A DNA stretch of 50,349 nt from JAWUVP01 sp034112285 (GTDB taxonomy: Bacteria > Pseudomonadota > Gammaproteobacteria > JABDGN01): assembly GCA_034112285.1 (NCBI GenBank), contig JAWUVP010000008.1, positions 1 through 50,349 on the forward strand, in the 5' to 3' direction. The position numbers and the translations under genes are program-made. A model generated the notes under the pieces. That model had not been told where the DNA came from. It ran no database searches and saw only the letters and a program-made list of their open reading frames with translations. Below are positions 1 through 8,414 of the stretch, in pieces (within the stretch, counting starts at the first letter, position 1; every line of letters starts with the position of its first letter).

Positions 1-45
1 CAGGCATTATGCGCGATTGAACAACCACTTAGAGACACTTAGCCC

Positions 46-363
46 ATGGCAAAAGAAGAAGCATTTAAACTTGATGGCGTTATTATTGAAACATTGCGTA
101 ATGCAAACTTTCGTGTGAAATTAGAAAATGAGCATGTTATCAAGGCCGTTATCTCTGGCAAAATGCGTAAGAACTATATTCGTTTGACCACCGGTGATGA
201 AGTTGAAGTGGAAATGTCTCCTTACGACTTAGGTAAAGGTCGCATTATTTTACGTAAATCTGGTAGTAAGAAACGTAAAGATGAGACGCTTAGTAAAGCC
301 GCGCTTAAAAAGCAAAAAACAGAAGTAGCCAGCACACCAGCTGCTGAGCCTGCGAGTAATTAA
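46..363 (+). CDS. infA: Translation initiation factor IF-1 with C-terminal extension
   Basis: IF-1 binds the 30S A site during initiation. Residues 1-71 follow the family closely: the MAKEE start, the S1/OB-fold core with GKMRKNYIRL, and the terminal SPYDLGKGRI segment. Family members normally stop about one residue later (about 72 aa). This one runs to 105 aa with a Lys-rich then Ala/Pro/Ser tail (KKRKDETLSKAALKKQK followed by TPAAEPASN). No frameshift is needed to explain the tail, because the frame is continuous to a TAA. The gene stands alone on the plus strand and converges on tmk. The identification is secure; the function of the tail is unknown. Confidence 0.95.
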   Translation: MAKEEAFKLDGVIIETLRNANFRVKLENEHVIKAVISGKMRKNYIRLTTGDEVEVEMSPYDLGKGRIILRKSGSKKRKDETLSKAALKKQKTEVASTPAAEPASN

Positions 364-429
364 AAATAAACAGAAGAAGGCAGCATGCCTGCGACTGAGC
401 TAGGGCGTACGCGCTATTGAAAAATAATA

Positions 430-538
430 CGTCGTTGCGAGCTGAGCGTAACGACGTGCACCCGAGGGCACAGGTCAATCTCCTAGACTACAGTGTAATT
501 AATGAGATTGCCACGTCGCTACGCTCCTCGCAATGACG
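430..538. repeat. MITE-like element of a dispersed repeat family, copy A (inverted arms)
   Basis: The right arm (503-538) reads gagattgccacgtcgctacg and then ctcctcgcaatgacg. The left arm (430-458, cgtcgttgcgagctgagcgt...) is its imperfect reverse complement. The two arms could fold into a long hairpin between the convergent infA and tmk genes, where it may also act as a terminator. Related copies occur at 28242-28288, 35364-35440 and 46941-47040. Similarity was judged by eye. Confidence 0.7.
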
Positions 539-563
539 ATACGGGTGGTCAGCAGAAGCTTAG

Positions 564-1208
564 TTAAGCAACTTGCTTAATCGCTGAGGCTAAAATACCC
601 ACCAACTCTTTTTGCAAACTTTCTAAAGATTGATCAGCATTGACCGTAACAAAACGCTCTGGTTCGGCAGCCGCTAACTCTAAATAGCCTTGGCGACATT
701 TCACAAAGAAATTTTTTGTTTCAGACTCAAAGCGATCCGTTTTTTCTCGTTTTTGAATACGGCTAAGGCCGACTTCGATGGGAGCATCTAATAGAATGGT
801 TAAATCGGGTTTTAAGCCATCTTGAACCACATCTTCTAACGCTTTGATTTTTGATTTTTCAATGCCACGCCCTGCTCCTTGATAAGCATAGCTGGTATCG
901 GTGAAGCGGTCGCAAATGACTAATTTTCCTGCTTGAAGGGCTGGGCGTATCACTTTTGCAATATGTTGCGCACGGGCGGCAAACATAAGAAGTAGTTCGG
1001 TTTCTGGCTGTACCTCTTCATCATGTTCGTTTAATAAAAAATGGCGTATATCATCGGCCAATGGCGTGCCGCCAGGCTCGCGAGTAATGAGCACAGGAAC
1101 GTCGTGTTGGTGTAAATATTCGGCGAGAAACCGCATAGAAGTGGTTTTGCCGACGCCTTCAATGCCTTCTAAGGTGACAAAGATTCCTGGATATTTATTC
1201 TCGCTCAT
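564..1208 (-). CDS. tmk: Thymidylate kinase
   Basis: Phosphorylates dTMP to dTDP for DNA synthesis in the cytosol. The P-loop is LEGIEGVGKTT (about residues 13-23), followed by the DR(F/Y) motif CDRFTDTSYAYQGAGRG and the LID region with RIQKREKTDRFE. Its 214 aa is normal for the family. GGA lies 5 nt before the ATG. It is the last gene of the minus-strand lipid block, after mltG (47 bp gap), as in many gammaproteobacteria, but holB, the usual next gene, is not here; the strand ends in the copy A repeat and infA instead. Confidence 0.95.
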   Translation of the reverse strand: MSENKYPGIFVTLEGIEGVGKTTSMRFLAEYLHQHDVPVLITREPGGTPLADDIRHFLLNEHDEEVQPETELLLMFAARAQHIAKVIRPALQAGKLVICDRFTDTSYAYQGAGRGIEKSKIKALEDVVQDGLKPDLTILLDAPIEVGLSRIQKREKTDRFESETKNFFVKCRQGYLELAAAEPERFVTVNADQSLESLQKELVGILASAIKQVA

Positions 1209-1255
1209 GATGTTCCTTTAAATTTCAGCGCGTATTGTAACATCATGCCTTAACT

Positions 1256-2281
1256 CTATAAAGAGCTGTCTGGAGCAGAGTTTGATTTTTGTAGTAAGTA
1301 TTTCTTGATGGCTTTGTCGTGTTGCTGCAAATTAGCCGAGAAATAATGTCGCCCATCACCCATAGCGACAAAATAGAGCGCATCGCCCATAGCGGGATGG
1401 GTGGCGGCTATAATGGCATTTTTGCCCGGCAAGGCAATCGGTGTTGGTGGTAAGCCATGGTGACGATAGGTGTTGTAGGGACTGTTGATGCGCATGTCTT
1501 TGCGATGCAATTTTCCGCGATATTTATCACCTAAGGCGTAAATGACGGTTGGGTCGATTTGTAAGCGCATGCGCTTTTGTAGGCGTCGGTAGATTACGCC
1601 AGAAATTTCTGGCCGTTCGGCGTCATTTGCACTTTCTCTTTGTATTAATGAGGCGGCGATTAAGGCTTTATAAGGTGTGGGGTAAATATCTCCGCTGCTG
1701 CGGCTGCTCCACGCTTGATTTAACACGGTTAAGAGAGCTTGATGGGCACGCTGTAAAATTTCAACATCTGTATTGGGGCGTCGAAATTGGTAGGTTTCGG
1801 GTAAAAACAAGCCCTCTGGGTTCGCGTGTTTTAAGTTTAATTGTTGGGCCACTTCTGCTGGTGTTAAGCCTTTGAGTTGGTGCTCTAGGTAAGGATTGTT
1901 TTCTATAACTTGAAAGGCTTGTTTAAATGTCCAGCCGTCAACCAAGGTTATTTCGTAGCGCACCACGTCGCCGCGCACTAATTTATTAATAAAGCTCTGC
2001 ACTGTGTTGCCAGAGGTGAAATGATATTCGCCGCTTTGCAAATGTTTGCCCTGGCCTTCTGTACGGACCAGCAATCTAAATAATAGAGGTTTTTGGATAA
2101 GGCCTTGGGCGTGTAGATCATCCGCTATGTGATGTGTTGTAGCGCCGGGTGATAGCACATAAGTTATTTGCTCAGGGCTAAATACGCGGGGTTGATAGGC
2201 AAAATGGGCGAGGTAAACAAGGCTTGCCACGGCAAGTATCAATATAAAGCTGCCGAGTAGGTAAAGCTTGCGGCTTAGCAT
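1256..2281 (-). CDS. mltG: Endolytic murein transglycosylase MltG (YceG-like)
   Basis: Inner-membrane lytic transglycosylase that cleaves nascent glycan strands and sets their length. There is one N-terminal membrane anchor (about residues 6-27, LYLLGSFILILAVASLVYLA), a LysM-like segment and then the YceG domain. The catalytic-Glu region is ALIAASLIQRESAND, followed by DPTVIYALG and the conserved NSPYNTYRHHGLPPTPI. The 341 aa length fits the family (E. coli 340). The start overlaps the fabF end by 7 bp, implying coupling. In E. coli pabC lies between fabF and mltG; here it is missing. Confidence 0.95.
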   Translation of the reverse strand: MLSRKLYLLGSFILILAVASLVYLAHFAYQPRVFSPEQITYVLSPGATTHHIADDLHAQGLIQKPLLFRLLVRTEGQGKHLQSGEYHFTSGNTVQSFINKLVRGDVVRYEITLVDGWTFKQAFQVIENNPYLEHQLKGLTPAEVAQQLNLKHANPEGLFLPETYQFRRPNTDVEILQRAHQALLTVLNQAWSSRSSGDIYPTPYKALIAASLIQRESANDAERPEISGVIYRRLQKRMRLQIDPTVIYALGDKYRGKLHRKDMRINSPYNTYRHHGLPPTPIALPGKNAIIAATHPAMGDALYFVAMGDGRHYFSANLQQHDKAIKKYLLQKSNSAPDSSL

Positions 2282-3513
2282 TTGCTAAAAATTAATGTGC
2301 CGTTTGCGCCACCAAAACCAAATGAATTTGAGAGTACGTGGGTTAATTTAGCATCGCGGGCCTCTAAGGGAACAAAATCTAAATCACAACCTTCACTAGT
2401 TTCATGCAGATTGATGGTGGGTGGTACCACTTGATCTTGTAATGCCAAGATACTAAAAATGGCTTCAATCGCGCCAGCGGCACCTAGCAAATGACCTGTC
2501 ATGGATTTGGTTGAGCTGACCGGTATTTTATAGGCGTGGTCACCAAAGCTTAGTTTGATGGCTTTAACTTCAGCCGGATCGCCAACCGGGGTTGAGGTGG
2601 CATGGGCATTGATGTAATCAATTTGTTCTGGGTTAAGTGCAGCATCTTTTAGGGCGTTGTTGATACAACGACTTGGGGCTTGACCAGTTTGGTCGTTCAT
2701 AGTCATGTGCTGTGCATCTGCGCCTAAGCCAAAACCTGTTAATTCAGCATAAATCGTAGCACCACGCGCTTTGGCATGTTCGTATTCTTCTAGCACAAGC
2801 ATACCGGCGCCATCACCTAGCACAAAACCATCGCGGTCTTTGTCCCATGGGCGGCTGGCTTGTGTGGGGTCATCGTTACGTGTGGATAAGGCTCTTAGCG
2901 CGGCAAAGCCACCTAGCCCTACGCGACAAGTGGCGTCTTCTGTGCCACCGGCTAGCATAATATCAGCATCATCATACGCGATGGTGCGTGCAGCATAACC
3001 GATACTGTGTGCAGCACTTGTGCAAGCGGTTACTATCGAAAAATTTGGGCCTTGAAAGCCAAAGTGAATCGATGGATAGCCGGAGGCCATGTTGATAATT
3101 GAGCCGGGGATTAAAAATGGGGAAATTTTGCGAGGACCACGTTCTAGCATGGTTTGCGTGTTACGTTCAATAAGACCTAAGCCGCCAATGCCACTGCCTA
3201 TGGCAACGCCAGCACGGGTTAAGTCAATTTTTTCTAAGTCTAGGCCTGAATGTGCTACGGCTTCTAAGCTGGCAGCGTGGCCGTATTGAATGAACCGATC
3301 AATTTTTTTGACGTCTTTGCGGGGAAGGTATTGTGTGGGATCAAAGTCTTTTACGCTGGCAGCGATTTTGACGGTCATATCATCGGTATTGAATTGTTGT
3401 ACTAATTCAACTCCGCTTTTACCGGCTAGAATATTTGCCCAAGTTTGCGTAACATTTAAGCCTAGGGGGGTAATCATCCCTAGGCCGGTAATCACAACAC
3501 GACGCTTCGTCAT
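2275..3513 (-). CDS. fabF: Beta-ketoacyl-ACP synthase II
   Basis: Condenses malonyl-ACP with acyl-ACP in fatty-acid elongation. The N-terminus RRVVITGLGMITPLG is typical. The catalytic Cys is in VTACTSAAHSIG, and the two His residues are in NAHATSTPVGDPAE and KSMTGHLLGAAGA. The C-terminal glycine loop SNSFGFGGANGTLIF is intact. At 412 aa the length is standard. It lies 31 bp after acpP, in the usual fab order. Confidence 0.97.
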   Translation of the reverse strand: MTKRRVVITGLGMITPLGLNVTQTWANILAGKSGVELVQQFNTDDMTVKIAASVKDFDPTQYLPRKDVKKIDRFIQYGHAASLEAVAHSGLDLEKIDLTRAGVAIGSGIGGLGLIERNTQTMLERGPRKISPFLIPGSIINMASGYPSIHFGFQGPNFSIVTACTSAAHSIGYAARTIAYDDADIMLAGGTEDATCRVGLGGFAALRALSTRNDDPTQASRPWDKDRDGFVLGDGAGMLVLEEYEHAKARGATIYAELTGFGLGADAQHMTMNDQTGQAPSRCINNALKDAALNPEQIDYINAHATSTPVGDPAEVKAIKLSFGDHAYKIPVSSTKSMTGHLLGAAGAIEAIFSILALQDQVVPPTINLHETSEGCDLDFVPLEARDAKLTHVLSNSFGFGGANGTLIFSKC

Positions 3514-3544
3514 GAATCGCTCTCAAGTTAGTTGATAGGTATGC

Positions 3545-3799
3545 TTAATCAGCTTTAGGAAGGTTTTCTTCAACAAAGGCGTAAACTTCGCCTACTGTTG
3601 TTAATTTAGTGGCGGCATCGTCTGGAATATCCATACCAAGCTCTTCTTCAATAGCCATGATGAGCTCTACAGTGTCTAATGAGTCGGCGCCTAAGTCATC
3701 AATGATTGATGCTTCAGGAACAATTTTAGCAGGATCTTCAACACCTAATTGTTCAACAATAATAGCGTTAATTTTAGCCTGGATATCTTCTTTACTCAT
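3545..3799 (-). CDS. acpP: Acyl carrier protein
   Basis: Carries growing acyl chains on 4'-phosphopantetheine. The protein is 84 aa and acidic, with the attachment motif DDLGADSLDTVELIM (Ser in GADSLD) and the helix III region EEELGMDIPDD. A longer open frame runs up to 4042, but the start at 3799 is correct: it matches the family N-terminus (MSKEDIQAKI) and is preceded by AGGA at 7 nt. The upstream extension has unrelated composition and lies over the fabG 3' end. The 103-bp gap to fabG, larger than others in the block, suggests a separate promoter, as expected for a highly expressed ACP. Confidence 0.97.
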   Translation of the reverse strand: MSKEDIQAKINAIIVEQLGVEDPAKIVPEASIIDDLGADSLDTVELIMAIEEELGMDIPDDAATKLTTVGEVYAFVEENLPKAD

Positions 3800-3831
3800 T
3801 ATTTTTCCTCGTAGATTTTGATTTAGCAAGA

Positions 3832-3859
3832 AGTGTAGTACAACCACCACAACTTGCAA
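3832..3859 (-). promoter_or_regulatory. Candidate acpP promoter
   Basis: On the minus strand, TTGCAA (3854-3859) and TACACT (3832-3837) are separated by 16 bp and sit about 32 nt upstream of the acpP ATG. The boxes match the sigma-70 consensus only partially (4/6 at -10). This is supported mainly by the unusually wide fabG-acpP gap. Confidence 0.3.
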
Positions 3860-3902
3860 GTTAATTCGTCTTGTTTTGCTCAATAAATTGACATTAAAAG
3901 AC

Positions 3903-4637
3903 TTAAAGTAAACCGCCACTAACTTGTATGGTTTCACCGGTAATATATGATGCGCCATCGCTGGCGAGCATCGCGACCACGCTAGCAATTTCTTCTGGCT
4001 TACCCATGCGCCCCATTGGGATATTTTTGCAAATTGCTTCACGTTGTTCTGCCGGTAAGTCTTGTGTCATGTCGGTGTTGATAAATCCGGGGGCGACCAC
4101 ATTCACGGTGATATTGCGCATCGCAATTTCTGCTGCCAAAGATTTACTAAAGCCAATAACGCCTGCTTTTGCAGCGGCATAGTTGCATTGCCCTGGGTTA
4201 CCCATTAGCGCACTGACGGAGCTAATATTAATTATGCGTCCCCAGCGTTGCTTTAACATGGGCTTGCTAAATATTTTGCACATGTGAAAAACGCCGGTAA
4301 GATTGGTGTTCACAACTTCGTGCCATTGCTCATCGCTCATCCGCAGCAATAGATTGTCGCGAGTGATTCCTGCATTATTAACCATAATTTGTGGTAACTG
4401 TGAGCTTGCTTTTAATTCATCATGCAAAGCTTGAATGCTGTCTTTTAGGGATAGATTTAAAACTTTTCCTTCGCCACTCAAACCCATGCCCGCGAGTAAT
4501 TGGGTAATGGTTTGTGCGCCCTTTTCAGTGGTGGCGGTGCCAATAACATAACAGCCCTGCTCTGCTAATTGGAGTAAACACGCTTGGCCTATGCCACGAC
4601 TTGCACCGGTAATTAAAGCAATTTTTTTATCCGTCAT
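3903..4637 (-). CDS. fabG: 3-oxoacyl-ACP reductase
   Basis: NADPH-dependent reduction of beta-ketoacyl-ACP; classical short-chain dehydrogenase, 244 aa. The nucleotide-binding motif is TGASRGIGQA (about residues 11-20), followed by NNAGITRDNLLLRM. The catalytic Ser is in INISSVSALMGN and the Tyr/Lys in YAAAKAG. The C-terminus ITGETIQVSGG is standard for FabG. The start lies 12 bp after the fabD stop. FabG identity rather than a generic SDR is backed by its place between fabD and acpP. Confidence 0.96.
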   Translation of the reverse strand: MTDKKIALITGASRGIGQACLLQLAEQGCYVIGTATTEKGAQTITQLLAGMGLSGEGKVLNLSLKDSIQALHDELKASSQLPQIMVNNAGITRDNLLLRMSDEQWHEVVNTNLTGVFHMCKIFSKPMLKQRWGRIINISSVSALMGNPGQCNYAAAKAGVIGFSKSLAAEIAMRNITVNVVAPGFINTDMTQDLPAEQREAICKNIPMGRMGKPEEIASVVAMLASDGASYITGETIQVSGGLL

Positions 4638-4649
4638 AAATTTCTCCTG

Positions 4650-5567
4650 TTAGGCTAACAATTTGGCTGCAGTTTGTTGGTAGGTTAAGGTTTTATCAAT
4701 GCGCCTATTGAGACCACTTAAGATTTTTCCTGGGCCGCATTCATCAATTTGCGTTATGCCTGCTGCTGCCATGTATTGGATGGTTTCTACCCAGCGCACG
4801 GGGGCACTAAGCTGGGCAATAAGATGTTGTTTGATTTGTTCTGGATCTGCGCACGGGCTTGCGTTGACGTTATTAATGACCGGTGTTTTGGGGTTATTAA
4901 AAGTGATGCTGTTTAATGTGTCGGCTAATTTCTCTGCGGCGGGTTGCATCAGCGCGCAATGTGAAGGGACGCTTACCGCTAGAGTTACCACTTTACGTGC
5001 GCCTTGGGCTTTGGCTAATTCGCTTGCACGTTCCACAGCAGCCGTGTCGCCGGCAATAACGATTTGGCCAATAGAGTTATAATTTGCGGCACAAACGCAT
5101 TCTGTTTGTGCGGCTTGTGCGCATATAGTTTCAACTTGCGCGGGATCCAAACCAATAATCGCAGCCATGCTACCCACTCCGGGTGACACTGCCTGCTGCA
5201 TGAATTCTCCACGCTGCGCGACTAATTTCACGGCAGTGGTAAAGTCTAAGGCTTGTGCGCAAACTAAGGCCGTATATTCCCCCAGGCTGTGCCCAGCTAA
5301 CATTTTTGGACGTTCAGCTTGTGTTTCGCACCAGACTTGCCACACGGCATAGCCGGCGGTTAATAAGGCGGGTTGGGTGCATTGTGTTTGGTTTAATTTT
5401 TCTGCGGGGCCTTGTTGGCAAACTTGCCAAAGATCGTAGCCTAGTACTTCACTAGCGATGGCAAAGGTATTTTCAATTTGTGGAAATTTGTTTGCCAACT
5501 CGGCCAGCATTCCTATTTGTTGTGAGCCCTGGCCTGGGAATACGACGGCTAAATTTTGCATGCTCAT
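4650..5567 (-). CDS. fabD: Malonyl-CoA:ACP transacylase
   Basis: Transfers malonate from CoA to ACP. The N-terminal FPGQGSQQIGM, nucleophile elbow AGHSLGEYTAL (Ser about 92) and VSVPSHCALMQPA (His about 201) are all present. The 305 aa length is normal. It follows fabH with a 4-bp gap and precedes fabG, so it is part of the same transcript. Confidence 0.96.
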   Translation of the reverse strand: MSMQNLAVVFPGQGSQQIGMLAELANKFPQIENTFAIASEVLGYDLWQVCQQGPAEKLNQTQCTQPALLTAGYAVWQVWCETQAERPKMLAGHSLGEYTALVCAQALDFTTAVKLVAQRGEFMQQAVSPGVGSMAAIIGLDPAQVETICAQAAQTECVCAANYNSIGQIVIAGDTAAVERASELAKAQGARKVVTLAVSVPSHCALMQPAAEKLADTLNSITFNNPKTPVINNVNASPCADPEQIKQHLIAQLSAPVRWVETIQYMAAAGITQIDECGPGKILSGLNRRIDKTLTYQQTAAKLLA

Positions 5568-5571
5568 GCTC

Positions 5572-6525
5572 CTAATAAGTTATAAGGGCAGAACCCCAGG
5601 TAATGCCGCCACCAAATGCCGCCAACAATAAGAGATCGCCGCGCACTATTTTGCCGCTGCGCACTGCGTTATCAAGTGCCAAGGGTATGGAGGCTGCTGA
5701 TGTGTTGCCTTGCTCATGTAAGGTTACCAAGACTTTTTCCATTGGCATTGGTAAGCGCTTGGCAAGGCTTTCAATAATACGAATATTAGCTTGGTGTGGC
5801 ACTAGCCATGCTAAGTCATCGGCGCAGAGTTGATGTTTTTCTAAAGTTTGTAACACTAAGTTTGTAAAGTTGTTTACCGCTAATTTAAAAACTTCTTTAC
5901 CTTGCATGCAAAGTTTTTGTGGCGCCGGATCAATATCTAAGCCTGCATTAGGGAGATATAATATATCGGCTTGTTCGCCCATGGCGGTGATATGCGTATC
6001 AATGATGCCTGGCTCATCTGCTGCGGATAAGACTACCGCACCCGCTCCGTCGCCAAATAACACACAGGTGTTTCTATCATTCCAGTCGACTATTTTAGAA
6101 TACGTTTCAGTACCAATAATTAAGATGTTTTTATACTTGCCGCTTTTAATATATTGATCTGCCACGCTGAGCAAATACACGAAGCCCGAACACGCGGCGC
6201 TAAGATCAAATGCTGCCGCATCTTTGCAGCCTAACTTCGCTTGAATTAAACAGGCTGTGCTGGGAAAAATTCTATCAGGTGTGGCAGTGGCAACGATAAT
6301 TAATTCAATCTGTGTGGCCAAAAGATTGGCCGCAGATAAGGCTTGTTGCGCTGCTTGTGCGCCCATGTCGGCCGCGGTTTCATTTTCTGCAGCAATGTGG
6401 CGTTGTTTGATGCCCGTGCGTGTGGTGATCCATTCATCGGTGGTGTCGACGATTGATTCTAAATCTTGGTTTGTTAATATTTTTTCTGGGAGGTAGCTAC
6501 CGGTGCCGGCTATTTTTGCAAACAT
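5572..6525 (-). CDS. fabH: Beta-ketoacyl-ACP synthase III
   Basis: Initiates fatty-acid synthesis by condensing acetyl-CoA with malonyl-ACP. The triad is visible: Cys in DLSAACSGFVY, His in WLVPHQANIRI and Asn in EQGNTSAASIP. DDEWITTRTGIKQR-type N-terminal sequence is present (TDEWITTRTGIKQRH). Its 317 aa matches E. coli. It is separated from plsX by 1 bp. A second, divergent KASIII-like gene lies at 22540-23661. Confidence 0.96.
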   Translation of the reverse strand: MFAKIAGTGSYLPEKILTNQDLESIVDTTDEWITTRTGIKQRHIAAENETAADMGAQAAQQALSAANLLATQIELIIVATATPDRIFPSTACLIQAKLGCKDAAAFDLSAACSGFVYLLSVADQYIKSGKYKNILIIGTETYSKIVDWNDRNTCVLFGDGAGAVVLSAADEPGIIDTHITAMGEQADILYLPNAGLDIDPAPQKLCMQGKEVFKLAVNNFTNLVLQTLEKHQLCADDLAWLVPHQANIRIIESLAKRLPMPMEKVLVTLHEQGNTSAASIPLALDNAVRSGKIVRGDLLLLAAFGGGITWGSALITY

Positions 6526-6526
6526 A

Positions 6527-7555
6527 TTATGCCTCTGGTTGTACTTGCAATGCCTTTAGTCCAAGCGAAATTTTTTGCGCGAGTTGCTGCTCAACAATGA
6601 GTTGGGCTTTTTCGATAGCATGAAAAAAGCCTTTGCTGCTCGTGCCGCCATGACTTTTAATAACGTTAGCTTGTAAGCCTAATAAGGGTGAACCATTGTA
6701 GACTTCGGGTGAAATATATTGGTATACATTTTTTAGCACTGGCTTGGCTAGTAAGCCACGCATTTTGTTGGTGAGGTGTTCATTGAATTCGCTACGCAAT
6801 AAATGAAACAACATTTTGATGGTGCCTTCTGCTGTTTTTAAAACAGAGTTGCCAACAAAACCATCGCAAACCACGACATCGACTTCGCCTTGAAACAGGC
6901 TGTCGGCTTCAATGTAGCCTTGGTAGTTGATGTTTTTTTGTTGTTTGATTAATTCAGAAGCCAGTTTAACTTCGGCGCAACCTTTAATCTCTTCTGAGCC
7001 AATATTTAATAAGCAGGTTGTGGGGGAGCGTACGCCGGTGATGCTTTTGCAATACACCGAGCCCATCAGTGCAAATTGCAATAATTGCTCAGCACTACAG
7101 TCTACATTGGCGCCTAAATCTAGCATGTGGGTAACGCGACCGGTGATGCTGGGAAAAGCGGCAATAATAGCGGGACGTTGAATGCCAGGCAGCATTTTTA
7201 ACACGTAGCGCGCTGTTGCCATTAAGGCGCCTGTGTTGCCAGCACTGACAACGGCATCTACTTGCTTATCTTTTAATAAGTTTAGCGACACACGCAAAGA
7301 CGAATCTTTTTTATTACGTAATGCTTGAGCGGGGGCATCATCCATCTGCACTATTTCGGTGCAGTTATGAAAGGTGTGATTGTCAGGCAGGGTAATATTG
7401 TGTTGCTGTAAATAGCTTTCAATAACGCTCTGTTGCCCTACAATAGTGATGTGTAGGTCTTTGTCGTTCAATAACGCAGACGCAACGGCAGGGATCGTGG
7501 TATTTAAACCATGATCTCCACTCATTGCATCGATGGCAAGCTTGCAAGTCGCCAT
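6527..7555 (-). CDS. plsX: Phosphate acyltransferase PlsX
   Basis: Makes acyl-phosphate from acyl-ACP for glycerol-3-phosphate acylation, at the membrane surface. The N-terminus AIDAMSGDHG is diagnostic, with further family motifs SAGNTGALMATA, ATRPAIIA-type RPAIIAAFP, VVCDGFVGNSVLKTAEG and KSHGGTSSKGFFHAI. At 342 aa it is the usual length. It sits between rpmF and fabH in the conserved order. Confidence 0.96.
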   Translation of the reverse strand: MATCKLAIDAMSGDHGLNTTIPAVASALLNDKDLHITIVGQQSVIESYLQQHNITLPDNHTFHNCTEIVQMDDAPAQALRNKKDSSLRVSLNLLKDKQVDAVVSAGNTGALMATARYVLKMLPGIQRPAIIAAFPSITGRVTHMLDLGANVDCSAEQLLQFALMGSVYCKSITGVRSPTTCLLNIGSEEIKGCAEVKLASELIKQQKNINYQGYIEADSLFQGEVDVVVCDGFVGNSVLKTAEGTIKMLFHLLRSEFNEHLTNKMRGLLAKPVLKNVYQYISPEVYNGSPLLGLQANVIKSHGGTSSKGFFHAIEKAQLIVEQQLAQKISLGLKALQVQPEA

Positions 7556-7579
7556 AATTTTAAATAAGCCTAAAGGTGC

Positions 7580-7774
7580 TTATTCGTCATCATCCGTTTT
7601 TTTCTTTACGTCAATGATTTTACGACCACGGTAAAAACCATCTTCAGTCATGCAATGACGATGATGACGTTCACCGGTTGTTGAATCCGTTGAAACTGTT
7701 GCAGCAGTTAGTGAATCGTGACTACGACGTGAACCACGTCTCGCGCGCGATACTTTGCTTTTTTGTACGGCCAT
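7580..7774 (-). CDS. rpmF: 50S ribosomal protein L32
   Basis: 64-aa basic protein. The N-terminus MAVQKSKVSRARRGSRRSHD is the hallmark of bL32. The segment TTGERHHRHCMTEDGFYRGRK also matches. The tail is acidic (KKKTDDDE) and slightly longer than in E. coli (57 aa). It follows yceD by 23 bp, as in most proteobacteria. Confidence 0.96.
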   Translation of the reverse strand: MAVQKSKVSRARRGSRRSHDSLTAATVSTDSTTGERHHRHCMTEDGFYRGRKIIDVKKKTDDDE

Positions 7775-7797
7775 TTTTATCTCCTACCTTTCGGTTA

Positions 7798-8304
7798 CTA
7801 TTTCAGTGTCGACAATTTCTCGCGAAATGCATTGTTGACACTGTCTGTTGTTGTTTGCGATTCCTCAATGGGCTTTACACGGCAAGTTTCGTTGTCATGT
7901 AAGGCAATCATTGGCAATTGCAAAATTAATTCGTCTTCAATTATCGGTAATAATTCTTGCCCTTCTCGCTCAACAATTACCGGCTCATAATGGCTGGGTA
8001 TAGAGCTCGCCTGGGCATCGCTTAATACGGGGCTAACACACAGCTCAGCCTCGATGGCTAATTTTACAGGCTGCATACAACGTTGGCAAGTTTGCTCCAC
8101 CTCGGTCTTTATTGGACCTTTGATATAACGTAAGCCTTCTTCGTCAATGCCGAATTGTAAATCAACATGAATTTCCCCGCTACTATCGGTTAGCGTGGAA
8201 ACCAGCCTCGGAAAATCACTGATATTAAAAGCACCACTGAGCGAGAGCCCTTGCTCGGCGCTGCGTAACACATTGATTTTTTTTGCTAATTGTTGTTCTG
8301 CCAT
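7798..8304 (-). CDS. yceD: YceD family protein (DUF177), 23S rRNA accumulation protein
   Basis: 168 aa; a DUF177 protein, in plants and bacteria linked to 23S rRNA accumulation. The core contains EQTCQRCMQPVKLAIE, the conserved CxxC pair, and an acidic segment IEDELILQLPMIALH before NETCRVKP. The gene starts the yceD-rpmF-plsX-fab transcript. There is no obvious Shine-Dalgarno before its ATG; see the promoter entry next to it. Confidence 0.9.
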   Translation of the reverse strand: MAEQQLAKKINVLRSAEQGLSLSGAFNISDFPRLVSTLTDSSGEIHVDLQFGIDEEGLRYIKGPIKTEVEQTCQRCMQPVKLAIEAELCVSPVLSDAQASSIPSHYEPVIVEREGQELLPIIEDELILQLPMIALHDNETCRVKPIEESQTTTDSVNNAFREKLSTLK

Positions 8305-8313
8305 AAGGCGCGC

Positions 8314-8341
8314 ATGTTACCAGTTGAGCGAATTATGTCAA
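8314..8341 (-). promoter_or_regulatory. Candidate promoter of the yceD-rpmF-fab operon
   Basis: Minus strand: a perfect TTGACA (8336-8341), a 16-bp spacer, then TAACAT (8314-8319, 4/6 to consensus). Transcription would begin only a few bases before the yceD ATG at 8304, implying a very short or no leader, consistent with the absence of an SD there. Inferred from sequence only. Confidence 0.4.
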
Positions 8342-8414
8342 ATCTAACAAGCAAATAATCTTAGGGGTGTTGGTGATTTTTGAGAAAAACGGCGTGAAAA
8401 TGAGTGGGTGCCAT

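Noticed and set aside
3800..4042. N-terminal extension of acpP to a 165-aa frame
   Set aside because: ACP family N-terminus and AGGA place the start at 3799; the extension overlaps fabG and has no family similarity.
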